Both the position numbers and the translations under genes were made by a program. Of a DNA stretch of 64,000 nt, positions 1 to 8,516 are shown piece by piece; position 1 is the stretch's first letter, and each line of letters begins with the position of its first letter. The notes beneath the pieces are model-generated. The model saw only the letters and a list, made by a program, of their open reading frames with translations. It did no database searches and had not been told where the DNA came from. The DNA comes from RI-43 sp033764725 (GTDB lineage: Bacteria > Pseudomonadota > Alphaproteobacteria > Caulobacterales > Aquidulcibacteraceae), in contig JANRIR010000067.1 of assembly GCA_033764725.1 (NCBI GenBank), positions 1 through 64,000 of the forward strand, written 5' to 3'.

Positions 1-1
1 T

Positions 2-370
2 GAGGCAGTTGCAAAAACACGAAAACGTATTCCGCCCGACCTCAGCGCCGAAGATCCGCGCGACTGGAGCGGCGTTTCGTTCGTTTTGGTTCCGCCCAAG
101 CGCAACAGGTCACGCAAAAGCGCGCGCACGCCGCGCAAGCCGGAGCGCTATGTCGACATCACGCGTCTGGCGATCCGGCTCGAAGCGCTGACGCGCGCTG
201 TGACGACGCCAGAGCGCTATATCGCCAAGCTGGCGCGCCGCCTTTCAGCCGCGCCCGCGCGAATCGAAACCCTGATCACCCGACCGCGTCCCGCAGCCGC
301 CTATGTGACGCGCACGTTCGACCTCGCGCTGAAGGCCGCGCTCGCCGGCGCTGCGCCGGATACGAGCTGA
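2..370 (+). CDS. Unidentified protein, 5' end outside window
   Basis: The frame is open from base 2 to the TGA at 370, giving about 122 visible residues with the start lost to the left. The visible part is strongly basic: a Pro/Lys/Arg-rich stretch is followed by a helical segment with the pattern RYVDITRLAIRLEAL and a second helix around ERYIAKLARRL. There is no signal peptide or membrane segment in the visible part. I do not recognise the family. It converges on htpX with only 10 bases between the two stops. Apparent starts inside (for example the TTG at 86) look internal because coding character continues upstream to the edge. Confidence 0.6.
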   Translation, partial: EAVAKTRKRIPPDLSAEDPRDWSGVSFVLVPPKRNRSRKSARTPRKPERYVDITRLAIRLEALTRAVTTPERYIAKLARRLSAAPARIETLITRPRPAAAYVTRTFDLALKAALAGAAPDTS

Positions 371-380
371 CCTTTGCCGT

Positions 381-1313
381 TCAGCCCCACGGACCGCGGC
401 GTCGGCCCCAGGGACCCGCGTCGGCTTGCGGTTGCGGCGCCGGCGCGCGCCAGGCCTGGCCGAACCGTTGGGCGAGTTCCATCAATTGCGCGACGCGATT
501 GCGCGTGGCGGGGTGCGTGGAGAACAGGTTGTCGGCGCCACGGCCGCTCAGCGGGTTGATGATGAACAGGTGCGCCATCGCCGGATTGCGCTCGGCGTCC
601 ATGTTCACGCGCTGATGGGCGTAAGACTCGATCTTCTGCAGCGCGCGCGCCAACGATTCCGGATCGCCGGCGATTTCGGCGCCGACGCGGTCGGCCTCGT
701 ACTCGCGGGCGCGCGAAATCGCCATCTGCACCAGCGACGCCGCGATCGGCGCGAGGATCATGATCATGAGGCCGGCGATTGGATTGGGCCGGCCTTCCTC
801 GTCGCGCGGGCCGAAGAACATCGCAAAGTTCGCCAGCATGCCGATGGCGCCGGCGATCGTCGCCGTGACCGTCATGGTCAGCGTGTCGCGATTTTTCACG
901 TGCGCGAGCTCGTGCGCCATCACGCCGCGGATTTCGGCGCGGTCCAGCATGCCGAGCAGGCCGGTGGTCGCCGCGACCGCCGCGTTCTCCGGGTTGCGGC
1001 CGGTGGCGAATGCGTTCGGCTGCGGGTTGTCGATGATGTAGATTTTCGGCGCGGGCAGGCCTGCGCGCGCGGCCATCTCCAGCGTGTCCTGGACATAGGC
1101 GCGCACCCGCGGATCCCCATGTGATGCGTCGGCCGGCACGGCGCGGAAATGGCTGAGCACCATCTTGTCGGCGTTCCAATAGGCGAACGCGTTCATCGCC
1201 ACGGCGACGCCGAACGCGATCACCATGCCGCCCGCGCCGCCGATCAGATAGCCGACGCCGACAAACAGCGCCGTCATCGCCGCCAGGAGCATGAAGGTCT
1301 TGGTCTGGTTCAT
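381..1313 (-). CDS. htpX: Membrane zinc metalloprotease HtpX (M48)
   Basis: HtpX degrades damaged inner-membrane proteins with the active site facing the cytoplasm. The 310-residue protein starts with two hydrophobic helices (about residues 7-25 and 28-45). It then has the zinc motif HELAH at 134-138 and the distal ligand motif REYEADR near residue 205, flanked by two more hydrophobic helices (about 150-165 and 180-200). The Gly/Pro/Trp/Arg-rich C-terminus (ending GRRRGPWG) is typical of alphaproteobacterial copies. Length is normal for the family. The gene stands alone and is divergent from the SDHAF4-like gene, with a 66-base shared upstream region. Regulation by heat shock is known elsewhere, but no heat-shock promoter is evident here. 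Confidence 0.95.
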   Translation of the reverse strand: MNQTKTFMLLAAMTALFVGVGYLIGGAGGMVIAFGVAVAMNAFAYWNADKMVLSHFRAVPADASHGDPRVRAYVQDTLEMAARAGLPAPKIYIIDNPQPNAFATGRNPENAAVAATTGLLGMLDRAEIRGVMAHELAHVKNRDTLTMTVTATIAGAIGMLANFAMFFGPRDEEGRPNPIAGLMIMILAPIAASLVQMAISRAREYEADRVGAEIAGDPESLARALQKIESYAHQRVNMDAERNPAMAHLFIINPLSGRGADNLFSTHPATRNRVAQLMELAQRFGQAWRAPAPQPQADAGPWGRRRGPWG

Positions 1314-1379
1314 CGGATGCTTAAAACTCCGTCAAACTTTCCCTGCGCGCCGCTGCGCGCTAAGTCGGTGGGCGGAGAT

Positions 1380-1634
1380 ATGGCGATGGACAAGGCGCCT
1401 TTGAAGGCCGCCGCCGGCGGCGATCACGAGGATGTCACTGGCGCCGAGGGCGTGGCCGGCGCGGCGCCGGGAAAAGTCCTGTCGCCCGAAGCCCGCCGCG
1501 CCTTGGCCGAAGCCGCCGCCCGCCGCGCCGCCGCGGAGGCTCACCAGGCCGCCGCCGAGATCGGCGGCCCCGCCGGCCCCGAGCCGACGCGCTACGGCGA
1601 CTGGGAACGCAACGGCGTCGCCAGCGATTTCTGA
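1380..1634 (+). CDS. SDHAF4-like succinate dehydrogenase assembly factor (DUF1674)
   Basis: An 84-residue protein ending in the hallmark DUF1674/SDHAF4 signature: GP-EPTRYGDWE-NG-ASDF in the last 20 residues. Family members bind flavinylated SdhA and help assemble succinate dehydrogenase. The N-terminal two thirds is a low-complexity Ala/Arg helix, as in bacterial relatives. The start at 1380 is chosen because GGCGGAG lies 3-9 bases upstream; the open frame extends back to 1149 but that part is antisense to htpX. An ATG six bases further on is an alternative. The stop is 2 bases from the stop of the convergent oxidoreductase gene. No sdh genes are in the window. Confidence 0.85.
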   Translation: MAMDKAPLKAAAGGDHEDVTGAEGVAGAAPGKVLSPEARRALAEAAARRAAAEAHQAAAEIGGPAGPEPTRYGDWERNGVASDF

Positions 1635-1636
1635 GC

Positions 1637-3808
1637 TCAGGCCGGCGCGATGCGCACCGACGTCGCCTTGAACGCCGGCGTTTTCGACCGCGGATCGATG
1701 TCGGCGGCGCCGGTCAGCGCATTGGCTTCCGGGAAATAGGCCATGACGGCGCCGCGCGCGATGTCGAAGGCGCGCACCGTGACATTTTCCATGCGTCCAT
1801 GATCCGACATGAGCGTTGCGCGGCCGCCGTCGACGAGGCCGTGGGCGGCGATGTCGTCGGGATGCATCATCACGCTCCAGCGGTCGGCTTCGGCGCGATA
1901 GGAATCGGTGCGTTCGTAGATGATGGTGTTGAACTGTCCTTCGGAGCGGACGGTGGTCAGCATCAGTCCTTCATTGCGTTGTTTCGGCAATGGATGCGTC
2001 ACGAAACGCGCCTTGCCGTCGGGCAGGGCGAAATGCGGCGCATGCAGGATCCGTCCGCGCACATGAAATTCGCGCTTGGCGACGTCGATGTCGGCGAGGT
2101 CCTCCAGGCCGGGAACGATCTGCGCGATGGCTTCGCGAATGGTCTTGTGGGTCTGGAAGGCCGCGAACGGAATAGGCGAATCCGGTAGCAGACGTTGGGC
2201 GATTTCCGTAAGTATGACGACCTCCGGCCGCACGCTTGCATGGCGCACGATGCCGCCGTCGGACAGGCGCACATAATTGAACATGCTTTCCTGCGTGGTG
2301 GGTTGCCATTCCTCGTCGCGCGCGGCGACGGGCAGGATCAGCGTTTCGCCGCTGTCGATGCCGTGCACATGACCGCGATTGAGCGTCGTGGTGAGGTAAA
2401 GCTTGAAACCGATGCGGTCGAGCGCGGCTGCCGCCCAGGCCGCATTCGGGCTCGCCTCGAACAAATTGCCGCCCATCATCAGCGCGCAATCGACGGCGCC
2501 GGCATGTGCGGCGCGCATCGCCGCCATCGTGTCATGGCCCACGCCCTTCGGCAGCGTGACGCCGAACGCCTGTTCCATGCGCGCGAGCACGTCGGCGGCG
2601 AGCACGGGCTTGACGCCGATCGTGCCGATGCCCTGCACATTGGAATGGCCGCGCAACGGCAAAAGCCCCGCGCCGATGCGGCCGACCTGGCCGCGCAGCA
2701 GCGCGAGATCGGCGATGTATTCGACGTTCTCGCTGCCATGGATGTGGTGCGTGACGCCCATGCCCCAGGCGAACACGGCGTTGCGCGCGCCCGCATACGC
2801 CGCCGCTGCGGTTTCGATGTCGGCGCGCGCAAGCCCGGAGGCGGCTTCGATCTCCTCCCACGCGGTCTCCGCAAGATCGGCGGCGAAGGCGTCGAAGCCC
2901 GCCGTGTGCGCGTCGATAAACGCATGATCCTGCGCGCCGCGCGCGATGACGGCCTTGGCGAGGCCCTTCAGCGCGGCGATGTCGCCGCCGATGCGCGGCT
3001 GCAGATAGTGCGAGGCGATCCAGTCGCCGCCCTTCAACAGCGAAGCGGCGCTTTTGGGGATCGCGAAGCGCACGAGGCCCGCTTCCTTCGCGGGATTGAT
3101 CACGATCACCGCGCCGCCGCGATCGCGGCAGGCTTTCAGCTTGTGGATGAACCGCGGGTGATTGGAGGACGGATTGGCGCCGATGACGAAGATCAGATCG
3201 CAGGCGTCGAGATCGTCGAGCTCCACCGTCGCGGTGCCGGTTCCGATCGTCGTCGACAGGCCCACGCTCGTCGCCTGGTGGCAGTAATACGAGCAATTGT
3301 TGACGTTGTTGGTTCCGTACGCGCGCGCCAGCGCCTGCAGCACGAACCCCGCCTCGTTCGAAGACCGCCCGGAGGAATAGAAGAACGTCCGCGCGGGATC
3401 GGTTTCAGCAAAGCGTTGTGCGGCGTGCGCATAGGCCCAGTCCCAGTCGACCAGAGCGAAGCGGTCCGCGCCGCGCGCCTTGAAGAGCGGCGTCCCAAGC
3501 CGGCCAAGGCGCTCCAGGTCGCAGCCGTCCAGCGCGCGAAAATCCACGATGGGATGGGCGAAAACCTCCGCGGGGATTGCGGCCTGCACGTCGCTCGATT
3601 GCGCCTGGACGGATTTGTTGCAGACAGACGGAAATTCTCCCGCCTCGTTGGTCATGCCGCCCTTTTGTCCGCCCATGCCGTAGCCGCAGGCCTTGCAGGC
3701 GTTCTTCGAGGTCAGCGCCTTGGCGGCGTTGCGCAAACCCATGCGCTGCGCCGTCTTGAGCGTGTAGAGGATCTTCTTCGTCCCGCCGCCGATGGTGGAG
3801 CGCGTCAT
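1637..3808 (-). CDS. FdhF/YdeP-family molybdopterin oxidoreductase
   Basis: A 723-residue bis-MGD oxidoreductase of the YdeP type (Fdhalpha-like, TIGR01701-like). The N-terminus carries the family signature CKACGYGMGGQKGGMTNE near residues 38-55 with a third Cys in SVCNKS, presumably cluster ligands. The molybdenum site is expected at NNCSYYCHQATSVGL, with Cys where formate dehydrogenases have Cys or Sec. Later motifs include IFVIGANPSSNHPRF (cofactor binding) and the C-terminal beta-barrel around RWSVMMHP. No signal peptide, so cytoplasmic. The true electron donor of this family is poorly established; it is linked to acid resistance in E. coli. The gene is last in a probable operon after carA and a hydroxyacid dehydrogenase (13-base gap). 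No fdhD or other subunit gene is nearby. Confidence 0.9.
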   Translation of the reverse strand: MTRSTIGGGTKKILYTLKTAQRMGLRNAAKALTSKNACKACGYGMGGQKGGMTNEAGEFPSVCNKSVQAQSSDVQAAIPAEVFAHPIVDFRALDGCDLERLGRLGTPLFKARGADRFALVDWDWAYAHAAQRFAETDPARTFFYSSGRSSNEAGFVLQALARAYGTNNVNNCSYYCHQATSVGLSTTIGTGTATVELDDLDACDLIFVIGANPSSNHPRFIHKLKACRDRGGAVIVINPAKEAGLVRFAIPKSAASLLKGGDWIASHYLQPRIGGDIAALKGLAKAVIARGAQDHAFIDAHTAGFDAFAADLAETAWEEIEAASGLARADIETAAAAYAGARNAVFAWGMGVTHHIHGSENVEYIADLALLRGQVGRIGAGLLPLRGHSNVQGIGTIGVKPVLAADVLARMEQAFGVTLPKGVGHDTMAAMRAAHAGAVDCALMMGGNLFEASPNAAWAAAALDRIGFKLYLTTTLNRGHVHGIDSGETLILPVAARDEEWQPTTQESMFNYVRLSDGGIVRHASVRPEVVILTEIAQRLLPDSPIPFAAFQTHKTIREAIAQIVPGLEDLADIDVAKREFHVRGRILHAPHFALPDGKARFVTHPLPKQRNEGLMLTTVRSEGQFNTIIYERTDSYRAEADRWSVMMHPDDIAAHGLVDGGRATLMSDHGRMENVTVRAFDIARGAVMAYFPEANALTGAADIDPRSKTPAFKATSVRIAPA

Positions 3809-3821
3809 GGCGCAGGCGCTG

Positions 3822-4742
3822 TCATGTCACCGGCGTCAAGAGAGGTTCGTTTGCAAAGTGGCGGCGCACATTCTCCATGGTGATCCGATTGAACTCGACC
3901 AGCGCTTCACGCACGCCGCCGCCCAGATGCGGCGTCAGCGTCACGTTCGGCACATCGGCCCAGCGCTGCGGCGGCGTCGGCTCCTCGATGAACACGTCGA
4001 GCCCTGCGCCGCGGAGCTTTCCCGCCTTCAGGGCAGCGATCAGCGCGTCTTCGTCGATCACCGAGCCGCGCGAAATGTTGATGAGCACGCCCTCGGCGCC
4101 GAGCGCGGCGAGGATGTCCGCGTTGACGAGTTTATCGGTCGAGGCGTCGGCCTTGACCGCGACGCAAAGGATATCCGCCCAAGTCGCTAGCGCGGCGAGA
4201 TCGGGCTCATAGGGATGCGCGGCGTCCGCCTTCGGGCGAGGGCCCGTCCAGCGGATGTCGAGGCCGAAGCCGGCCGCGCGCTGGGCGATCGCGCGCCCGA
4301 TCGCGCCATAGCCGACGATGCCGAGCTTCTGGCCTTTCACGCGCCGCACCGGCGGAAACGCCAGCGGCGGAACCCAGCCGCCGGCGCGCACCAGCCGGTC
4401 GCCGGCGGCGATGTTGCGCAAAACCGAAAGCATCAGGCCGAGCGCGGCGTCGGCGACGTCCTCGGCGTTCACCGCCGGGCAATTCGTCACCGCGATGCCG
4501 CGCGTCCGCGCTGCGGGAACGTCGACGCCGTCATAGCCGGCGCCGAGGCAGTGGATGAGCTTGAGCGCGGGCAGCTGCGCCAGCGCCTCTTGCGGCAGCC
4601 CGACCGACCCGATCACGATCGCTGCGCTGATGTCGGCGGCGTCGGCGCCCATGTCCGCGACGTGGCGCACGGCGTAGTCCGTCGCCAATTGCGCTTCGAA
4701 CGCGGGCAAAGGCGGATGCACGAGGATGAGCGGCCTTGTCAT
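3822..4742 (-). CDS. NAD(P)-dependent D-2-hydroxyacid dehydrogenase
   Basis: A 306-residue member of the D-isomer 2-hydroxyacid dehydrogenase family, closest in feel to glyoxylate/hydroxypyruvate reductases. The Rossmann motif GIVGYGAIGRAIA lies near residue 145. The three catalytic elements are present: Arg in NISRGSVIDE, Glu in DVFIEEPTPP and His in TPHLGGG. It overlaps the carA stop region. A GTG at 4751 overlaps the carA TGA directly, but the ATG at 4742 has better Shine-Dalgarno spacing (GGCGG about 10 bases upstream) and is chosen here. Substrate cannot be assigned from sequence. Being sandwiched between carA and a molybdopterin enzyme is an unusual arrangement. Confidence 0.88.
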   Translation of the reverse strand: MTRPLILVHPPLPAFEAQLATDYAVRHVADMGADAADISAAIVIGSVGLPQEALAQLPALKLIHCLGAGYDGVDVPAARTRGIAVTNCPAVNAEDVADAALGLMLSVLRNIAAGDRLVRAGGWVPPLAFPPVRRVKGQKLGIVGYGAIGRAIAQRAAGFGLDIRWTGPRPKADAAHPYEPDLAALATWADILCVAVKADASTDKLVNADILAALGAEGVLINISRGSVIDEDALIAALKAGKLRGAGLDVFIEEPTPPQRWADVPNVTLTPHLGGGVREALVEFNRITMENVRRHFANEPLLTPVT

Positions 4743-4747
4743 GGCGT

Positions 4748-5926
4748 TCACGCCGCCTTTCGCGCCTGCATCGCCGCGGCGAAGCGTTCAAAGAGATAAT
4801 GGCTGTCCTGCGGGCCGGGCGAGGCTTCCGGGTGATATTGCACGCTGAACACCGGCTTGCCGTCGAGTGCGATGCCGCAATTCGATCCGTCGAACAGCGA
4901 GACATGCGTCTGCGTCACGCCGGCGGGCAGCGTCGCCGCATCGACGGCGAAGCCGTGATTCATCGACACGATCTCGACCTTGCCGGTGGCGAGATCCTTC
5001 ACCGGATGATTGGCGCCGTGATGGCCCTGGCGCATCTTCACCGTTCTGGCGCCGAGCGCGAGCGCGAGCATCTGGTGGCCGAGGCACACGCCCATGATCG
5101 GCGTTCCGCTGTCGACCAGCTTGCGGATTTCGGGCGCGGCGTACGCGCCCGTCGCCGCGGGATCGCCGGGGCCGTTGGACCACAGCACGCCGTCCGGCTG
5201 GTGCGCGAGCACGTCCTCGGCCGTCGCCGTCGCCGGCAGCACGACCGCGCGCGCGCCGACATCGCCGAGCGCGCGCAGAATGTTGCGCTTCACGCCATAA
5301 TCCAGCACCGCGACCGTGAAGGCCGGCGCTTCGAGACGCGGCGCGCCGTCCGGCCAGCGCCAGCGGCCTTCCTCGACCACGTAGGTCTGCGCGCAGGTGA
5401 CGTCTTTGGCCAGATCGACGCCGTCGAGGCCGGACCAAGCCTGCGCCTGGGCGATCAGGGCGGGGATGTCGAAGCGGCCGTCGGCCGCGTGGGCGATGAC
5501 GCCGTTCGGCATGCCGCGGTCGCGGATGTGATGCGTTAGGGCGCGGGTGTCGATTCCCGAAAGACCGATCACGCCGCGCACCTGCAACCAGGACGAGAAC
5601 GTCCCGGCGGCCCGCCAATTGGAAGGCTCGGTGGGCGCGGCGCGGAACACGGCGCCGCGGGCCGCCCGCTCGGCTGCGGGCGAACTTGCCTCGACATCAG
5701 CCGGGTTCGCCCCAACATTGCCCACATGCGGAAAGGTGAAGGCAATGATTTGCGCGGCGTATGAGGGGTCGGTGAGGATTTCCTGATACCCCGTCATCGC
5801 CGTGTTGAAGCACACTTCGCCGACGGCCGCGCCTTCCGCGCCCAGGCCGTCGCCGGTGAACACGGCGCCGTCAGCCAGCACGAGCGCGCCGGTCGGGTGG
5901 GCGGCGCGGGGAGCAGTGGGGGCCAT
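4748..5926 (-). CDS. carA: Carbamoyl-phosphate synthase small (glutaminase) subunit
   Basis: CarA hydrolyses glutamine and channels ammonia to CarB for carbamoyl phosphate, feeding pyrimidine and arginine synthesis. The 392-residue protein has the CarA-specific N-terminal half (LADGAVFTGDGLGAEG, FNTAMTGYQEILTDPSY) and a class I glutamine amidotransferase domain. That domain carries Cys281 in MGVCLGHQ and His365/Glu367 in QYHPEASPGP. Length is normal. carB is not in the window. The gene heads an operon with the hydroxyacid dehydrogenase and the YdeP-like enzyme. The start is the ATG at 5926; about 180 bases separate it from the divergent S9 peptidase gene. Confidence 0.97.
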   Translation of the reverse strand: MAPTAPRAAHPTGALVLADGAVFTGDGLGAEGAAVGEVCFNTAMTGYQEILTDPSYAAQIIAFTFPHVGNVGANPADVEASSPAAERAARGAVFRAAPTEPSNWRAAGTFSSWLQVRGVIGLSGIDTRALTHHIRDRGMPNGVIAHAADGRFDIPALIAQAQAWSGLDGVDLAKDVTCAQTYVVEEGRWRWPDGAPRLEAPAFTVAVLDYGVKRNILRALGDVGARAVVLPATATAEDVLAHQPDGVLWSNGPGDPAATGAYAAPEIRKLVDSGTPIMGVCLGHQMLALALGARTVKMRQGHHGANHPVKDLATGKVEIVSMNHGFAVDAATLPAGVTQTHVSLFDGSNCGIALDGKPVFSVQYHPEASPGPQDSHYLFERFAAAMQARKAA

Positions 5927-6108
5927 GGCGTGATCCTTCGAAGCGACGCTGCCGCCGGGTGTAGGAACAGCCCCGGGTCAAGTCAAAGTGCAGGGCGGCC
6001 GCAATGCCGCCCCGAAGGACGGCCAGGGACAGGGCCTGAACAGCAATCATGAACTTTTCGCAAGCCTCGACCTGGACTAGTCTGCCGGCACGGAGCGGAG
6101 CGTCGCCC

Positions 6109-8328
6109 ATGCGGGGCCTGACACTGTTCGCCTTCGGCGTTGCGGTCGCCGCCGTCGCCGGATGCGCGCCGCGCGACGCAGGGCCTGCGCGGGAGCCGGG
6201 CCCGGCGCTGATCCCGCGCACCGCGCTTCTGGGCGCCCCCGCGCAGCACGGCGCCCTCATCAGCCCGCGCGGGGATCGCATCGCCTATCTCGCGACCGCA
6301 AACGGGGAGACACGGATCTGGGTCGGGGCCGTGGGCGCGATGGCCCAGGCGCGCCCGCTCGCCGGGGATCTCGCGCGCGATCCGCTCGGTTTCCAATGGT
6401 CTGGCGACGGCTCGCACCTGCTGTTTCTGCGTGGCCAGGGGGGCGATGGGACAAGCCGGCTGTACGCGGCGGATCTCGCGTCCAACGCCATCGTCGACCT
6501 CACCCCGGGCGACGGCCTGCGCCCGAAAATCATTTCCGTGACGGCCAGCGAGCCCGACATCGTTCTCGTCGGGCTGAACGATCGCGACCCGGCGTGGCAC
6601 GACGCCTATCGCATCGATGTGCGCACCGGCGCGCGCGAGCTGGCGCTGCGCAACACGCGCGGCTTCTCCGCGCTGTTCGCCGATCGCCAAAACGAAATTC
6701 GCCTTGGCGTCGCGCCGCGCGCAGATGGCGGCATGACCTATTGGGTGCGCGACGCCAATCGCTGGCGCGCGCTGCTCGAGGTCGGGTTCGAAGCGGCGTC
6801 TTCGACATGGCCGATCGGGTTCGAGGCGGACGGCCGATCCGTGCTGATGTATGACGCGCTCGAGCGCGATCGCGCGGCCTTGTCGCGGCTCAATGTCGAG
6901 ACCGGGGAGCGCACAATCCTGGGCGAAAGCCCGCGCGCCGATGTGGTGGACGTCTGGATCGATCCCGCAACGCAAAGCGCCGACGCCTTCGGCGCGGAAT
7001 ATCTGCGCCGCGAGTGGCGCGCGCTCTCGGCTGAATCGCAGGCCGATCTCACCTTCCTCGACGCGCAGCTGCAGGGCGATCCGATCGTGCGCAGCCGCAG
7101 TCTCGACGATACGCGCTGGATCGTCGATGAGATCGGCCCGCAAACGCCCGGCGCGACCTGGCTCTATGATCGCGGCGACCCGCGGAACCGCACCTTGACG
7201 CTGCTGTTTCGCCAGCGCCCCGCGCTGGATCAGGCGGCGCTGCAGCCGATGATCCCGCTCGAAATTCCGGCGCGCGACGGCGAGACGCTCGTCTCGTATC
7301 TGACGCTGCCGGCCGATTCCGACGACGACGCCAATGGCCGTCCCGATCGGCCCGTGCCGATGGCGCTCGTCGTCCATGGCGGGCCGTGGTCGCGCGACGC
7401 GTACGGCTTCAATCCAACGCACCAATGGCTCGCCAATCGCGGCTATGCGGTGTTGTCGGTGAATTATCGCGGTTCGACCGGGTTCGGCGTTTCGTTTCTC
7501 AACGCCGGCAACCAGGAATGGGGCGGCGTCATGCAGGACGATCTGTATGACGCAGCCCAATGGGCGATCGACGAAAACATCGCCCTGTCGGACCGCATCG
7601 CGATCATGGGCCAATCCTATGGCGGCTATGCTGCGCTGGCTGGCTTGACGTTTTCGCCGGGGCGTTTCGCGTGCGGCGTCAGCCTTTCGGGACCGTCCAA
7701 TCTGCAAAGCGTGCTCAACGCGCCGCCGTCCTATTGGGCGCCGTATCGCGCCGAACTGGTGCGCCGCGTCGGCGATCCTGAAACCGCAGCTGGCCGCGCG
7801 CGCTTGCGCCGCGCGTCGCCTTATCTCACCGCGTCATCGATCCGCGATCCGCTGCTGATCGGCCAGGGTGGGCGCGATGCGCGCGTGCCGCGTGCAGATT
7901 CCGATCGCATCGCCCAGACGCTCGTCGCGCGCGGGCGCCCGTTCGCCTATGTGCTGTTCCCCGACGAAGGCCACGTGCTTGGCAAAACGCAGAACCGTCT
8001 GGCGTTCGCTGCGGTGACGGAGAATTTTCTCGCCCGCTGCCTTGGCGGGCGCGCCGAACCGGTGGGGCGCGCGTTCGAGGGATCGTCCTTGCAGGCGCTC
8101 GCCGGCGGCGATCTTGTGCCTGCGTTGAGCGCGCGCGCGCGTCCGCTGCCGCGCGCGGCCAATTCCGTGCGCCGCGCGACGTCGCGCGATGAGCCCGTGG
8201 ACGAGATCGCGACGCCGGATTTCGTGCCGCCGCCGCCGGATCTGCCGATCGCAACGGCGCCGCAACGCACGCTGCGTCCGCCGGAAGACGAGGCCGCCGC
8301 CCCCGCTACGGAAGCGCGCGTGGAATAG
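6109..8328 (+). CDS. S9 prolyl-oligopeptidase-family lipoprotein with C-terminal extension
   Basis: The start at 6109 gives a lipoprotein signal peptide (MRGLTLFAFGVAVAAVAGC, lipobox VAGC); the frame opens at 6049 but those residues spoil the signal. A beta-propeller-like region (about 40-390) precedes an alpha/beta hydrolase domain. The catalytic triad is readable: Ser503 in GQSYGGY, Asp590 in GGRDARVP and His622 in DEGHVLG. The 739-residue protein continues about 90 residues past the catalytic domain with an Arg/Ala/Pro-rich tail (FVPPPPDLP near the end), which is not part of the fold and may be disordered. Likely a periplasmic or outer-membrane-anchored peptidase of dipeptidyl/acylaminoacyl type. 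Specificity is unknown. Confidence 0.9.
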   Translation: MRGLTLFAFGVAVAAVAGCAPRDAGPAREPGPALIPRTALLGAPAQHGALISPRGDRIAYLATANGETRIWVGAVGAMAQARPLAGDLARDPLGFQWSGDGSHLLFLRGQGGDGTSRLYAADLASNAIVDLTPGDGLRPKIISVTASEPDIVLVGLNDRDPAWHDAYRIDVRTGARELALRNTRGFSALFADRQNEIRLGVAPRADGGMTYWVRDANRWRALLEVGFEAASSTWPIGFEADGRSVLMYDALERDRAALSRLNVETGERTILGESPRADVVDVWIDPATQSADAFGAEYLRREWRALSAESQADLTFLDAQLQGDPIVRSRSLDDTRWIVDEIGPQTPGATWLYDRGDPRNRTLTLLFRQRPALDQAALQPMIPLEIPARDGETLVSYLTLPADSDDDANGRPDRPVPMALVVHGGPWSRDAYGFNPTHQWLANRGYAVLSVNYRGSTGFGVSFLNAGNQEWGGVMQDDLYDAAQWAIDENIALSDRIAIMGQSYGGYAALAGLTFSPGRFACGVSLSGPSNLQSVLNAPPSYWAPYRAELVRRVGDPETAAGRARLRRASPYLTASSIRDPLLIGQGGRDARVPRADSDRIAQTLVARGRPFAYVLFPDEGHVLGKTQNRLAFAAVTENFLARCLGGRAEPVGRAFEGSSLQALAGGDLVPALSARARPLPRAANSVRRATSRDEPVDEIATPDFVPPPPDLPIATAPQRTLRPPEDEAAAPATEARVE

Positions 8329-8378
8329 CCCGCGCCGGCGGTGGGTGCGCTAGCGGCCGCCGGAAAGCGCCATGATCA

Positions 8379-8490
8379 CCCCCTCAGGCCGCTTCGCGGC
8401 CAGCTCCCCCGCTCACGGGGGAGCAAAAGGTCGGCGCCCTTTCTTCCCCCGCTCGCGGGGGAAGTGGCCGGCGAAGCCGGTCGAAGGGGG
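8379..8490. repeat. Four-hairpin intergenic repeat, copy A
   Basis: Lies between two convergent genes. The order is CCCCCTCAG, a short hairpin (GCCGC-TTC-GCGGC), a hairpin CTCCCCCGC/GCGGGGGAG-like, a hairpin CTTCCCCCGC/GCGGGGGAAG, a hairpin GGCCGG-CGAAG-CCGGTC, then GAAGGGGG, which can pair with the first CCCCCTC to close the structure. A second copy is at 34249-34357 with the same order of arms. Probably transcribed from both sides and acting as a bidirectional terminator or REP-like element. Confidence 0.85.
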
Positions 8491-8516
8491 CGATCACAGC
8501 CCACTCCGGCGTTCTG

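Noticed and set aside
2195..3883. A 562-residue plus-strand open frame opposite the molybdopterin oxidoreductase
   Set aside because: Same reason: antisense shadow without any recognisable motif.
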